NCBI GenBank assembly: GCA_000193795.2
Contig: AEPI01000041.1
Coordinates: 1 to 64,000 of the forward strand
Source: Neisseria lactamica NS19
GTDB lineage: Bacteria; Pseudomonadota; Gammaproteobacteria; Burkholderiales; Neisseriaceae
Length of the DNA stretch: 64,000 bases
Direction: 5' to 3'
Shown piece after piece: positions 8,864 through 17,843 of this stretch; position 1 is the stretch's first letter, and each line of letters opens with the position of its first letter. Both the position numbers and the translations under genes were made by a program. Below the pieces are notes generated by a model. It worked only from the letters and a program-made list of their open reading frames with translations, made no database searches and was not told where the DNA came from.

Positions 8864-8945
8864 GTCTTCTTGAAGAAAAGGAATAATAATGAAGTTTATA
8901 CATTTTGCCAAGCAATTTTTTTGGAAAATACTTAATTTATTGTTT

Positions 8946-9725
8946 TCACTTTATTTGTTCCGAACGCATAAACACCCATTCACTTTCATTTGAAGCCGCG
9001 TCATTGAATGCGTAGCCTTCGTAATTAAAATTTTTCAGCATTTCAGGATCGGTAATATTGTGTTCTGCCGCATAGCGCACCATCAATCCGCGCGCGCGCT
9101 TGGCATAGAAACTGATGATTTTATATTTACCGTTTTTTTCGTCTTTAAATATCGGGGTAATCAGCCGCGCCCGAAGTTTTTTTATATTGACGGACTTAAA
9201 ATATTCCTGTGAGGCAAGATTGACAAGCGTATTGCTGCCTGCCCGGGCAAGCGTGTCATTTAAAAGGTTGGTAATGATGTCGCCCCAAAACTCATACAGG
9301 TTCTTACCGCGCAAATTGGCAAATGCCGTTCCCATTTCCAGACGGTAAGGCTGTATCAGGTCTAGCGGGCGTAGAAGCCCGTACAAACCGGACAGCAGGC
9401 GTACATGCCCTTGCAGATATTGTATTTGATTGGTATTCAATGTGTTTGCATCCATACTTTCGTAAACATCGCCGTTGAACATAAAGACTGCCTGTTTGGC
9501 GTTTTCCGGCGTAAACGGCGTGTGCCACGCTGCATTTCGTTCGGCGTTTAGAAGTGCGATTTTGTCGGAAACGTGCATCAACTCTGCAATTTGTTGAGGG
9601 GCAAGCTCCCTCAGTTGGCGCATCAGGATTTCAGATTCCGCCAAAAGATTGGGTTGGGTAAACTCGCTGATAGGAGAAGGGTCTTTTTCGTTAAGGTTTT
9701 TCGCAGGGGAAAGGACAAAAAACAT
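8946..9725 (-). CDS. yaaA: Peroxide stress protein YaaA (UPF0246)
   Basis: YaaA limits intracellular free iron and protects DNA and protein during hydrogen peroxide stress. The 259-residue product covers the whole family, starting MFFVLSPAKNLNEKDP and including FNGDVYESMDANTL, LSGLYGLLRPLDLIQPYRLEM and NLASQEYFKSV. It is transcribed alone. The 150 bases before its start contain only AT-rich sequence up to the dapC terminator. Confidence 0.92.
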   Translation of the reverse strand: MFFVLSPAKNLNEKDPSPISEFTQPNLLAESEILMRQLRELAPQQIAELMHVSDKIALLNAERNAAWHTPFTPENAKQAVFMFNGDVYESMDANTLNTNQIQYLQGHVRLLSGLYGLLRPLDLIQPYRLEMGTAFANLRGKNLYEFWGDIITNLLNDTLARAGSNTLVNLASQEYFKSVNIKKLRARLITPIFKDEKNGKYKIISFYAKRARGLMVRYAAEHNITDPEMLKNFNYEGYAFNDAASNESEWVFMRSEQIK

Positions 9726-9844
9726 AATCTGCTCGGTATAGTGTCAAACGTTGGAATTTTAGATTTAAAAGCATACTCAGGCAAGCCGATTGATTATGAT
9801 GCAAATACCGTTATAATAAATACATCTTGATAGTATTAAAAAAA

Positions 9845-9868
9845 GCCGTCAGGAAAAGTCCGGACGGC
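9845..9868 (-). terminator. Rho-independent terminator after dapC
   Basis: The stem GCCGTC/GACGGC with inner AGG..CCG pairing is followed, on the minus strand, by a T run (AAAAAA on the plus strand). It uses GCCGTCAGG, a relative of the uptake sequence but not a match. Confidence 0.75.
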
Positions 9869-9880
9869 ATTTTTTATTCT

Positions 9881-11068
9881 TTACTGATATAGGGAAACAA
9901 TGGTTTCCGCAGCTTTGACACAAGTTGCGACATCGGCAACCAAAGCAATACGCACATAACCTTCCCCGGGATTGCCCTGTTCGGTATCCCGTGCCAAAAA
10001 GCGTCCGGGCAATACTTGGATAGCGGCTTTTTGCCATAATTTTCGTGCGAATGCCAAATCGTCGCCATCGGGGACTTTTAACCAGATGTAAAACGAAGCA
10101 TCCGGTAATTTGACGTCAAATACCTGTTGCAAAATGGGAATAACACGCTCAAATTTTTCTTGATACAGGCGGCGGTTGTCAATAACGTGTTGTTCATCAT
10201 TCCAGGCGGCAATACTGGCACGCTGCACGGGAATGCTCATTGCGCTGCCGTGATAAGTTCGGTAAAGCAGAAAGTTTTTAAGCAGTTCGGCATCGCCGGC
10301 GACAAAACCGGAACGCAGACCCGGAACATTGGACCGCTTGGACAAACTGGTAAACATAACCAGTTTGTCCCTGCCGCGTTTTAATTGTGCAGCGGCTTGC
10401 AGGCATCCTAAAGGTTTGTTGCCGTCGAAATAGATTTCGGAATAGCATTCATCCGAGGCAATAATGAAACCATATTTATCCTGTAAATCAAAAACTTCTT
10501 TCCAGTCGTCCAAATCCAGCACGCTGCCGCTGGGATTGTTGGGCGAGCAGACGAACACCAGTTTGGTGCGTTTCCACACCTCTTCGGAAATACTGCCCCA
10601 ATCGGGATTGAAAGACAGCGCGGGACAGTTGGCAAAATGGATTTCCCCGCCGCCCAAAACTGCCGCGCCTTCGTAAATTTGATAAAAAGGGTTCGGGCTG
10701 ACGATGACGGGTTTCATGCCGTCTGAACCGGGATTCAATACGGTTTGGACAAAAGAAAACAGGGCTTCCCTGCTGCCTAAAACCGGCAAAATTTCATTAT
10801 CCGCATCCACTGTCAAACCATCGTAACGGCGTTTTAACCAGTTTGCACACGCCTGACGCAGTTCAGGCAAACCGGCGGTCAGCGGATATTTCTCCAACTC
10901 GTGCAATGATGCAGTTAAAGCATCTGTAATGACTTTCGGTGTCGGGTGTTTGGGCTCGCCGATATGAAGGGGGACGGCTTCCAGACCTTCGGGAGCGGAA
11001 ATGCCCTGCATCGCTTCGCGCAGTCGGGCAAAGGGATAGGGTTTGAGTTGGTTGAGTAAGGTATTCAT
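9881..11068 (-). CDS. dapC: Succinyldiaminopimelate transaminase
   Basis: A PLP-dependent class I/II aminotransferase that makes N-succinyl-L,L-diaminopimelate in the lysine/peptidoglycan pathway. The 395-residue protein begins MNTLLNQLKPYPFARLREAM, typical of the proteobacterial DapC subgroup. Family features include the Gly-rich VLGSREALFSFVQTVLNPG, the VFVCSPNNPSG motif near residue 170, ASDECYSEIYFDG with the PLP-ring Asp and Tyr, and SLSKRSNVPGLRSGF containing the Schiff-base Lys. An uptake-sequence terminator lies between its start and the dut stop, so the two genes are probably separate units. Confidence 0.92.
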   Translation of the reverse strand: MNTLLNQLKPYPFARLREAMQGISAPEGLEAVPLHIGEPKHPTPKVITDALTASLHELEKYPLTAGLPELRQACANWLKRRYDGLTVDADNEILPVLGSREALFSFVQTVLNPGSDGMKPVIVSPNPFYQIYEGAAVLGGGEIHFANCPALSFNPDWGSISEEVWKRTKLVFVCSPNNPSGSVLDLDDWKEVFDLQDKYGFIIASDECYSEIYFDGNKPLGCLQAAAQLKRGRDKLVMFTSLSKRSNVPGLRSGFVAGDAELLKNFLLYRTYHGSAMSIPVQRASIAAWNDEQHVIDNRRLYQEKFERVIPILQQVFDVKLPDASFYIWLKVPDGDDLAFARKLWQKAAIQVLPGRFLARDTEQGNPGEGYVRIALVADVATCVKAAETIVSLYQ

Positions 11069-11101
11069 AATGTTCTCCGATTACCGGCATATTGGGAAGA
11101 T

Positions 11102-11138
11102 ATGCCGTCTGAACCTGACGGCACTCATCAGACGGCAT
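11102..11138. terminator. Uptake-sequence inverted repeat between dut and dapC
   Basis: ATGCCGTCTGAA and CAGACGGCAT flank a loop that itself contains GACGGCA. It lies just downstream of dut on the minus strand. Confidence 0.75.
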
Positions 11139-11145
11139 TTTATAT

Positions 11146-11598
11146 TCAATGCAAACCCGTACTGCCGAAACCGCCTTCTCCCCGGCTGCTTCCGACAAAT
11201 TCCTCGACACGTTTGAAACGCGCCTGCACAACCGGCACGACAACCATCTGTGCGATACGCTCAAACGGCTTGACGGCAAAAGGTTCGCTGCCCCTGTTCC
11301 ATAACGACACCTTCAATTCCCCTTGATAATCGGAGTCAATCAAACCGACCAAATTGCCCAAAACGATGCCGTGTTTATGCCCCAATCCGGAACGGGGCAG
11401 CAAAACGGCGGCATATGCGGGATCGGCCAAATAAATTGCCAAACCTGTCGGGACAAGAAACGTTTCACCCGGCTGCAAGACAACTTCTTCATCCAAACAG
11501 ACGCGCAAGTCCAAACCGGCAGAACCCGCTGTCGCATAGGCAGGGATAAAATCCGCCATCCTCTCGTCCAACACTTTCATTTCTACTTCAATATTCAT
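11146..11598 (-). CDS. dut: Deoxyuridine 5'-triphosphate nucleotidohydrolase
   Basis: Hydrolyses dUTP to dUMP, keeping uracil out of DNA and feeding dTMP synthesis. The 150-residue trimeric-type dUTPase shows its five motifs in order: AGSAGLDLRV (I), PRSGLGHKHGI (II), GLIDSDYQGELKVSLWN (III, with the catalytic Asp), FERIAQMVVVPV (IV) and the Gly-rich tail SRGEGGFGSTG (V). ATG 11598 was chosen because GGAGTAAGG lies just upstream; the frame is open 51 bases further. Confidence 0.96.
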   Translation of the reverse strand: MNIEVEMKVLDERMADFIPAYATAGSAGLDLRVCLDEEVVLQPGETFLVPTGLAIYLADPAYAAVLLPRSGLGHKHGIVLGNLVGLIDSDYQGELKVSLWNRGSEPFAVKPFERIAQMVVVPVVQARFKRVEEFVGSSRGEGGFGSTGLH

Positions 11599-11651
11599 TG
11601 CCTTACTCCCGCATACAGTCAATCTGTCTAAAGATGGGAGATTATACACAA

Positions 11652-11675
11652 GCCGTGTTTACGCTGAAACACGGC
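11652..11675. repeat. Perfect inverted repeat between dut and azlC
   Basis: GCCGTGTTT and AAACACGGC are separated by 6 bases within the divergent dut/azlC spacer. There is no T run on either side, so it may be a regulatory or structural site. No function can be assigned. Confidence 0.4.
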
Positions 11676-11684
11676 AAATCGGTT

Positions 11685-11714
11685 TTGTTTTGAAATCCGT
11701 TGCCAATGTATAAT
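11685..11714 (+). promoter_or_regulatory. Possible sigma-70 promoter of azlCD
   Basis: TTGTTT, an 18-base spacer and a perfect TATAAT (11709-11714), placing a start shortly before azlC. The -35 box is weak. Confidence 0.4.
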
Positions 11715-11745
11715 ACCCGCCCCTTTGGTTATGAAGACGAACATT

Positions 11746-12453
11746 ATGCATACACCTTCCCCGCATAACGAATTTATACGCGGCATAAAAGAAAGCTCGC
11801 CTATGCTTATCGGGCTGCTGCCTTGGGCATTAATACTCGGAATGCAGGGCGAGCAAAAAGGTATGAGTTGGTTGGAGATGTTGCTGATGACGGGGATGAA
11901 CTTCGCCGGCGGCTCCGAATTTGCCACGGTCAACCTGTGGGCGGAACCTCTGCCGATACTGCTTATCGCCACCATAACCTTTATGATTAATTCGCGACAT
12001 ATCCTGATGGGGGCGGCGCTTGCCCCGCACATGAAAGAAATACCGCTGAAAAAAGCCGCACCCGCACTGTTTTTTATGTGTGATGAAAGCTGGGCCATGG
12101 CATTCTCCGAAATCCAAAAACGGAAAGCAGCCGGTTTACCCGCATTCAATATGCCTTTTTATATGGGCGTATGCTTTATCCTCTACATTACTTGGATAGG
12201 GTTTGCCGCTCTCGGCGCGGCAGTAGGGCCTGCGTTCGGCAATGTGTCTGCTTGGGGGTTCGGTATGGCGTTTCCTGCCGTATTTCTGGTTTTATTGAGG
12301 GGGATGTGGAAAAGTTTTTCCGCATCAAGACCTTGGTTTGTCAGCCTGTTTGTCGCATCCGCCGTTTACCTGACCGTTGACGGCGCGTGGTATGTTCCCG
12401 CCGGCACGCTGTCCGGCCTGTTGTCCGCTTATTTTTGGAGTGGGCGGAAATGA
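11746..12453 (+). CDS. azlC: AzlC-family branched-chain amino acid exporter, large subunit
   Basis: AzlC/AzlD (YgaZ/YgaH-type) pairs form membrane exporters of branched-chain amino acids. The product, about 235 residues, is very hydrophobic with the family's N-terminal block FIRGIKESSPMLIGLLPWALILGMQG, a GGSEFATVNLW loop and several further membrane helices. The start is uncertain: ATG 11746 is taken because GAAG lies at a suitable distance, but ATG 11731 in the same frame is possible. Its stop codon overlaps the azlD start (ATGA). Confidence 0.85.
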   Translation: MHTPSPHNEFIRGIKESSPMLIGLLPWALILGMQGEQKGMSWLEMLLMTGMNFAGGSEFATVNLWAEPLPILLIATITFMINSRHILMGAALAPHMKEIPLKKAAPALFFMCDESWAMAFSEIQKRKAAGLPAFNMPFYMGVCFILYITWIGFAALGAAVGPAFGNVSAWGFGMAFPAVFLVLLRGMWKSFSASRPWFVSLFVASAVYLTVDGAWYVPAGTLSGLLSAYFWSGRK

Positions 12454-12758
12454 AAGATTTATTGTCGTCCCAATCATTCCTGCTGTTTTCCTGTATGCTT
12501 GCCGTTACCTACTCTACCCGGTTAATCGGCTTTTTCGCACTGCGTAACCGAACCTTAAGCCGCCGCGCCCAAAGCATTATGGAAGCCGCGCCGGGCTGCG
12601 TCCTCATTTCCGTCATTGCCCCCTATTTTGTATCCGACAAGCCGCACGAACTTATTGCCATCGCATTAACCGCCTTTGCGGCCTGCCGCTTTTCTATGTT
12701 GCTTACCGTATTGATAGGGGTCGGCTCGTCAGGCATCTTGGGATGGTTGATGGCATAA
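12450..12758 (+). CDS. azlD: AzlD-family branched-chain amino acid exporter, small subunit
   Basis: A 102-residue membrane protein and partner of AzlC. It has three to four hydrophobic helices and the family segment YSTRLIGFFALRNRTLSRRAQSIMEAAPGCVLISV. The start is fixed by the 4-base ATGA overlap with azlC, implying translational coupling. An uptake-sequence hairpin terminates the operon 24 bases on. Confidence 0.87.
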   Translation: MKDLLSSQSFLLFSCMLAVTYSTRLIGFFALRNRTLSRRAQSIMEAAPGCVLISVIAPYFVSDKPHELIAIALTAFAACRFSMLLTVLIGVGSSGILGWLMA

Positions 12759-12782
12759 TTCATTTCAAAATACCCATAAGAA

Positions 12783-12814
12783 ATGCCGTCTGAAAATTGA
12801 TCTTCAGACGGCAT
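12783..12814. terminator. Uptake-sequence inverted repeat between azlD and pilX
   Basis: ATGCCGTCTGAA/TTCAGACGGCAT with an 8-base loop between convergent azlD and pilX; it can serve both. Confidence 0.8.
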
Positions 12815-12827
12815 TGGCAAAACAGCC

Positions 12828-13316
12828 CTATTTTTTACGATTAGAGAAGGCTTCACAGCCGGCATCTGCGGACAAGGTCTCCGAATAGGCTCGGGCAGAA
12901 TCGGCATCACGGCATTTGTATCCGTCGCCCACGCTGTTCATCCATACCGACAAGGTATAACCCGTCCCCGACTTCGGAACGCCGACCAACCTGTATGCCC
13001 TTGAATTTGCCGCATCGACAAACTCCCCCGAAACACTATATTTTTCGGCAATTTTCGGGTTCATCCTATAAGCCGGCGCAAACTTCTTCAGTTCCGTATC
13101 AAGTTGCTGATTACTTTCCCCGGGATTCTTCAAAATAATCTGTTTGAAAGCATTGTTGATACTGACCATCTCCGTATAAAGCTGGGACTGATAGCCTTTT
13201 TCAATATAACTCTGATAAGAAGGTATGGCGATGACGCTGATAATGCCGAGTATCGCGACAACTATCATTACCTCAACCAATGTAAACCCTTTTTGCTCCA
13301 TTTTATTACTCATCAT
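12828..13316 (-). CDS. pilX: Minor type IV pilin PilX
   Basis: In meningococci PilX is incorporated in pilus fibres and is needed for aggregation and adhesion. The 162-residue prepilin has a short basic leader ending MEQKG, then FTLVEVMIVVAILG with the PilD cleavage site and Glu5, and a long N-terminal helix. Two Cys near the C-terminus (GYKCRD and AGCEAF) frame the D-region loop. The body between residues 60 and 110 looks variable, but NSVGDGYKC to the end matches what I recall of meningococcal PilX. Gonococci carry PilL in this slot. The start overlaps the pilK end by 11 bases; in-frame ATG 13313 is equally possible. Confidence 0.9.
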   Translation of the reverse strand: MMSNKMEQKGFTLVEVMIVVAILGIISVIAIPSYQSYIEKGYQSQLYTEMVSINNAFKQIILKNPGESNQQLDTELKKFAPAYRMNPKIAEKYSVSGEFVDAANSRAYRLVGVPKSGTGYTLSVWMNSVGDGYKCRDADSARAYSETLSADAGCEAFSNRKK

Positions 13317-13899
13317 TATTGCTTACATAAGATTGCAGGACGACCACGGTATTGGCATTCTTACCCCAAGCCTTGGCAGTAACCCTGTAAATATTTTGGT
13401 TATTCTTCACACCCAAATATTCGATAATATAACGCGGCATTTTGCTGACGCTTCCCGTACCTTTCCCATATACCATCCCCTTATTGTCAATGCACAGGTT
13501 GGTAGAATTTGCAGGGCAAAAACGCTTCACGGCCTCAACGGTAGGCTTGCCTTGCACCACGATATTGTCAAAAGCCTCTTCATCATTATTATTTGTCCGC
13601 ACATTCACTGCGGTACACAGGCCGTTTTCACAGTTTTCGCTAAATGTAACCTTACTGTCCGTATCATATTCCAAATCCAAAGCCTGAAATTCGCCGTCCC
13701 GCAAAGCCACCTCGGCTAAAGACAAAGCCAATTTCCTGTCTGATTCGTTGGCACTAATCCTCTGCTCGGTATTGTAAGACTGCGCGGCAGTTACAACCAA
13801 AAAGGCCACGACTATCATCACCATCAGCACGATAAACAGTGCGAATCCTCTCTGTCCGTCAGAAGTCGGGATTCCCGTCAAAGTGTTCTGTTTGCGCAT
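13306..13899 (-). CDS. pilK: Minor pilin PilK (GspK-like)
   Basis: A 197-residue prepilin-like protein needed for pilus assembly. The leader ends QRG and the mature part starts FALFIVLMVMIVVAFLVVTAA, so position 5 is Ile and not Glu. Lack of Glu5 is the hallmark of GspK-type tip pseudopilins, which cap the fibre, and this placement fits. It is in a tightly packed operon: its start overlaps the pilJ end by 22 bases. Confidence 0.88.
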   Translation of the reverse strand: MRKQNTLTGIPTSDGQRGFALFIVLMVMIVVAFLVVTAAQSYNTEQRISANESDRKLALSLAEVALRDGEFQALDLEYDTDSKVTFSENCENGLCTAVNVRTNNNDEEAFDNIVVQGKPTVEAVKRFCPANSTNLCIDNKGMVYGKGTGSVSKMPRYIIEYLGVKNNQNIYRVTAKAWGKNANTVVVLQSYVSNNDE

Positions 13900-14819
13900 A
13901 CATTTCCCCCGCGTATTGTCGCATCGATACGGTAAGCATAAATATTATTGTCTGAAGAAGCGGCAATCTTGGTATCAGTACCGCTATTCAATAAAACCTC
14001 CACCCCGGCAGGCGTAACAGCACCTTTGGAACTGTCGAATTTATCCGTATATTTGAATTTTTCCTCTTTGCCGGCATCTTCATCTTCAGGACAATCGGAA
14101 ACATAGATATACCGTACATTCATATGGGCAATCTTTTTCACGAGCAACTGAGGATTACCCCACCCGCCGCTATCATTCAATTGGAAGCGGAACAAACCCT
14201 GTTCATCGCCTATTTGACCCACCGCATAGGCATTGACCTCATGCCTTTGACGCGCCATATTGCTATTTTGCCTGTTATCCGTATCTGGAATATTCAATTC
14301 TTTTTTTACATCTTCTAAAGTAAGGATTTGCTTACCCGGTTTCGATATTGCAGCACAACTGCTGACGACGGTAGTTGCGGCGCTTGCACTGGCATCATCG
14401 ATTCCGTATTGGAAAATCAATGCCTTACCGGACTGGGTAAAACCCTGATATCCGATATCTGAAGATTCCGCTATGGGGATAAGTTTATCTATACCGTTCC
14501 TTTTTAAGGAAAAAAGAGGGTTTTGTTGCGCCACATCGTTAACAACATCAGTTGCGGGATGCTCAGACATATTGAAACAACCGAAGCCCCCCGCCATTCT
14601 TGCATCGCGGACAATCAATGTTGCCGCATTCCGCAAATCCTGTTGCACGGCAAGACGCTCGTTTGCCGCATCATTTAATTTCCGGGATGTAAAGTAACTC
14701 GATCCGACCGCCATCAGGACAATCATACTGAGCAGACCCGCAACCAGAAATTCAACAATGGTAAAACCCTTCATACCATCATAACCGCCTTTGGGTACGT
14801 TTAGCATTTTACGTTTCAT
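13878..14819 (-). CDS. pilJ: Minor pilin PilJ (PilW-like)
   Basis: A 313-residue minor pilin of the PilW/GspJ class. The leader ends GMKG, followed by FTIVEFLVAGLLSMIVLMAVG with Glu5. A large C-terminal globular part carries several Cys, including the GGFGCFNMSE and VSDCPEDED regions. It overlaps the pilI stop by 4 bases (ATGA), implying translational coupling within the minor-pilin operon. Confidence 0.88.
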   Translation of the reverse strand: MKRKMLNVPKGGYDGMKGFTIVEFLVAGLLSMIVLMAVGSSYFTSRKLNDAANERLAVQQDLRNAATLIVRDARMAGGFGCFNMSEHPATDVVNDVAQQNPLFSLKRNGIDKLIPIAESSDIGYQGFTQSGKALIFQYGIDDASASAATTVVSSCAAISKPGKQILTLEDVKKELNIPDTDNRQNSNMARQRHEVNAYAVGQIGDEQGLFRFQLNDSGGWGNPQLLVKKIAHMNVRYIYVSDCPEDEDAGKEEKFKYTDKFDSSKGAVTPAGVEVLLNSGTDTKIAASSDNNIYAYRIDATIRGGNVCANRTL

Positions 14820-15427
14820 TCCCCACCTCCGACCCTTGCCTGATAGGTATATACGATATTGTCGCCGTTCGCCTCAAGATTCGTACGGGAAATATCCGAA
14901 TCCCCTGCCGAATCATTTACCCACAATACTTTAATTAAAGTATCCCCGTTTGCCTTATTGTCGCAATTTGAAGAAAAAGTACCGCTGTCGGACAATGTCG
15001 GCGCGTTACCCGACGAATCCCTGCAGACGGCGTAATGAATAGCTGCCGTATCCGGCAAGGCGTTTTTCAATTCATAACCGAACCTGTCCAACTGGGCTTT
15101 TGCCAAATCACTCTTGCTTTTCAAATTATCAAGCGTGAAATCGCCGTCAGAGGAAGCGGGGGTGTACGACCCTGTGTAAAGATTATAGTTTTTCTTGTTG
15201 CTGTCCGAATCAATGGTCGGATTGATCAACATTCCTTCCATCAGGTTTTGCGTGATTTGGCTGACGATGGTTTGCGTTTCCGCTTCCCTGACGGAAGCGA
15301 CCGTCCGCAACTGCACGGACAGCAATGCCAAAATACCGATGGTCAGAACGAGCATAGCAACCAAGACTTCTATCAGCGCCATACCGGACTGGGGATTTTT
15401 CAGACGAAAGCAATCATTATTCTTCAT
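14816..15427 (-). CDS. pilI: Minor pilin PilI (PilV/GspI-like)
   Basis: A 203-residue prepilin-like protein. The leader ends QSG and the mature part starts MALIEVLVAMLVLTIGILALL, so Met1 replaces the usual Phe but Glu5 is kept; Met1 is typical of GspI/PilV proteins. It forms the assembly-priming tip complex with PilH, PilJ and PilK by family analogy. Confidence 0.87.
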   Translation of the reverse strand: MKNNDCFRLKNPQSGMALIEVLVAMLVLTIGILALLSVQLRTVASVREAETQTIVSQITQNLMEGMLINPTIDSDSNKKNYNLYTGSYTPASSDGDFTLDNLKSKSDLAKAQLDRFGYELKNALPDTAAIHYAVCRDSSGNAPTLSDSGTFSSNCDNKANGDTLIKVLWVNDSAGDSDISRTNLEANGDNIVYTYQARVGGGE

Positions 15428-15455
15428 TTTTTATTTCCCAAACCGACTAAAACAG

Positions 15456-16121
15456 TCATTGATGTTGGCATACGGCGCGCGTGTCGTTTCTAGGACAAAC
15501 CTCAACCCTGCCGCTGCTGTCAATCAAAACCACCGCCGAACGGAATTTCTTTTCATCGGCAGAAACCGCCTTCGCATCTGTCAACACAATTTGGATATAA
15601 CCGTCAGAGTAAACAAAGCTGGAAGTAGACGTGAGATTCTGGTCTTCCGTATAACCGAATGCCCCGTTTTGGTTGAAAGTCCAAATAACACGGTCGGCAG
15701 TCGGTTGAGACGAACCGAAAGCGATATGGTTGAAGGCATAATTAATCCGGCTGTCAGCGGCATCATTCAACACCACGCTGCGGAGGAAAATATCCTTAGC
15801 ATCGCCGTCATATGCCTTATTGACGTTTTTGTCGCCGAAAGCCAACATCCCCTGCCCCTTCTTACTGAAGTCGCATTGGTTGTCGACCGTACCGTCTTTT
15901 TTAACTTGAACAGGACAGATATAGACAGGGAGATTGAGCCGGACGGCTTCGCCCCTGGAGAAACGCAAAAGATTGGCAACCTGCTCCGCGTGGCTGGCGA
16001 TGCGGCGGGATGCAATCCACCGGCTCATACTGGGGAGGGCTATCATCGCCATAATGGCTGCGATGACCATCACGATGAGCAGCTCTATTAGCGTGAAACC
16101 TTGTTGTTTTCGTGTACACAT
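15456..16121 (-). CDS. pilH: Minor pilin PilH (FimT/GspH-like)
   Basis: The first gene of the minor-pilin operon, 221 residues. The leader MCTRKQQG is followed by FTLIELLIVMVIAAIMAMIALP with Glu5, then a GspH/FimT domain. ATG 16121 is preferred to an in-frame TTG six bases upstream. The pilH-I-J-K-X order with three overlaps argues for one transcript from a promoter in 16122-16270. That gap also holds a GC-rich hairpin (16165-16188) followed by TTTTATTTTT on the plus strand. Confidence 0.88.
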   Translation of the reverse strand: MCTRKQQGFTLIELLIVMVIAAIMAMIALPSMSRWIASRRIASHAEQVANLLRFSRGEAVRLNLPVYICPVQVKKDGTVDNQCDFSKKGQGMLAFGDKNVNKAYDGDAKDIFLRSVVLNDAADSRINYAFNHIAFGSSQPTADRVIWTFNQNGAFGYTEDQNLTSTSSFVYSDGYIQIVLTDAKAVSADEKKFRSAVVLIDSSGRVEVCPRNDTRAVCQHQ

Positions 16122-16274
16122 AAGCAATAGGACGTCAACTGTAATGTATTTTCAATTATCTGCAGGCCGGATGGAAGGCATCCGGGCCGCTTTTATTTTT
16201 AGGAAAACCGCATAGGCAATTCTAAACGATTTTGCCCATTTTTGCCTAATAAATTTTTTACTTTACTATGCCGT

Positions 16275-17678
16275 TCAGTCTTCCGCTGCCGATTCCGGGA
16301 TATAGGCGGCATTTCCGAATTTGGTAAACTGCCCCATCCACGTCAGGATGACTTTTCCGACCGGGCCGTTGCGGTGTTTGCCGATGATGCATTCCGCAAA
16401 ACCCTTCATCTGCGATTCTTGGTTGTAGTATTCGTCGCGGTACATAAACATAATCAGGTCGGCATCCTGCTCGATGGCGCCGGATTCCCTCAAATCGGAC
16501 ATCATCGGGCGTTTGTCGGTACGCTGTTCGACAGTGCGGCTCAGTTGCGACAGGGCAATGATGGGGACTTGCAATTCTTTTGCCAACGCTTTGAGGGAAC
16601 GGGAAATTTCGCCAAGCTCGGAAGCGCGGTTGTCCGAACGGCCGGATCCCGCCATCAGTTGCAGGTAGTCGATGACAATCAAGCCTAATCTGCCGTCAAA
16701 CCGGCGGGCGAGTCGGCGGGCGCGGGCGCGCAACTCGAGGGCGGTCAGATTCGGAGTTTCGTCAATAAACATAGGCGCGTCGGAAAGTTTGACGACTGCC
16801 TCGTTCAAACGCCCCCAATGTTCGTCTTCCAACCTGCCTGTTTTCAGAACGCTCTGATCCAAGTGTCCGACCGAACCGAGCATACGCATTACCAATTGCG
16901 CCCCACCCATTTCCATCGAGAAAACGGCGACGGGCAAATGTTTTTCAATGGCGACATACTCGGCAATATTGATGGAAAAAGCGGTTTTACCCATAGACGG
17001 ACGGCCGGCGACGATAATCAGGTCGCCGGGCTGGAGGCCGGATGTTTTTTTGTCGAGGTCGATGAACCCTGTCGGCACGCCGGTTACTTCGTCGGGATTG
17101 TCGCGCGAATAAAGCATATCGATGCGCTGTACGACTTCTTTCAGCAAATCGGGCATCTCCAAAAAGCCCTGTTTGGATTTGGCGGTGCTTTCGGCAATTT
17201 GGAATACTTTGTTTTCCGCCTCGTCCAAAAGCTGCCCCGCGTCCCTGCCTTGCGGATTGTAGGCGCTGCGTGCGATTTCCGTTCCCACTTCGGCGAGTTG
17301 GCGCATAATGGAACGCTCGCGCACGATTTCGGCATAACGGCGGATGTTGGCGGCAGACGGGGTGTTTTGCGCCAGGGAAATCAGGTATTCGAATCCGCCT
17401 GCCGCTTCTAATTCTTCGTTCCGCTGCAAATCTTCCTGAACCGTAATCACATCGGCAGGACGGCTCTCATTAATCAGTTTGGCAACAGATCGGAAAATCA
17501 GGCGGTGTTCGTGGCGGTAGAAATCCTCTCCCGAAACCACATCGGCAATCCTGTCCCAAGCCGGATTTTCCAACAACAGCCCGCCCAAAACGGATTGTTC
17601 CGCCTCCATTGAGTGCGGCGGAAGCGACAATGAGCCGGTTCCTCCGTCTTCAGACGGTATAGCCGCGTAATCGTTCAT
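16275..17678 (-). CDS. dnaB: Replicative DNA helicase
   Basis: Hexameric 5'-3' helicase of the replication fork. The 467-residue protein has the N-terminal DnaB domain (HSMEAEQSVLGGLLL), a linker region, and the RecA-like core with Walker A GRPSMGKTAF near residue 225, Walker B LIVIDYLQLM, and ALSQLSRTVEQRTDKRPMMSDLRESGAIEQDAD near the end. No intein is present. An uptake sequence lies inside the N-terminal coding region (reverse-strand TTCAGACGG near 17650). Confidence 0.96.
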   Translation of the reverse strand: MNDYAAIPSEDGGTGSLSLPPHSMEAEQSVLGGLLLENPAWDRIADVVSGEDFYRHEHRLIFRSVAKLINESRPADVITVQEDLQRNEELEAAGGFEYLISLAQNTPSAANIRRYAEIVRERSIMRQLAEVGTEIARSAYNPQGRDAGQLLDEAENKVFQIAESTAKSKQGFLEMPDLLKEVVQRIDMLYSRDNPDEVTGVPTGFIDLDKKTSGLQPGDLIIVAGRPSMGKTAFSINIAEYVAIEKHLPVAVFSMEMGGAQLVMRMLGSVGHLDQSVLKTGRLEDEHWGRLNEAVVKLSDAPMFIDETPNLTALELRARARRLARRFDGRLGLIVIDYLQLMAGSGRSDNRASELGEISRSLKALAKELQVPIIALSQLSRTVEQRTDKRPMMSDLRESGAIEQDADLIMFMYRDEYYNQESQMKGFAECIIGKHRNGPVGKVILTWMGQFTKFGNAAYIPESAAED

Positions 17679-17843
17679 GATGGTGCATCCTATTTATTGT
17701 GCCGAAATTGCAATCTTCTATTATAGCGTAAAGCAGGTTTAATTGGTTTCCGCACCGCAAAACAGGTAGAATACGCGGGCTGCAGGGTTATTTGCAGCAA
17801 CACTGCCAAAATACAACATTTAAAACAATATTAGGAGCACAAA

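Noticed and set aside
9844..9870. Uptake-sequence pair after dapC
   Set aside because: The arms read GCCGTCAGG and CCGGACGGC, not the uptake sequence; it is kept only as a terminator.
13306..13899. PilK as a defective pilin because it lacks Glu5
   Set aside because: Lack of Glu5 is normal for GspK-type tip pseudopilins.
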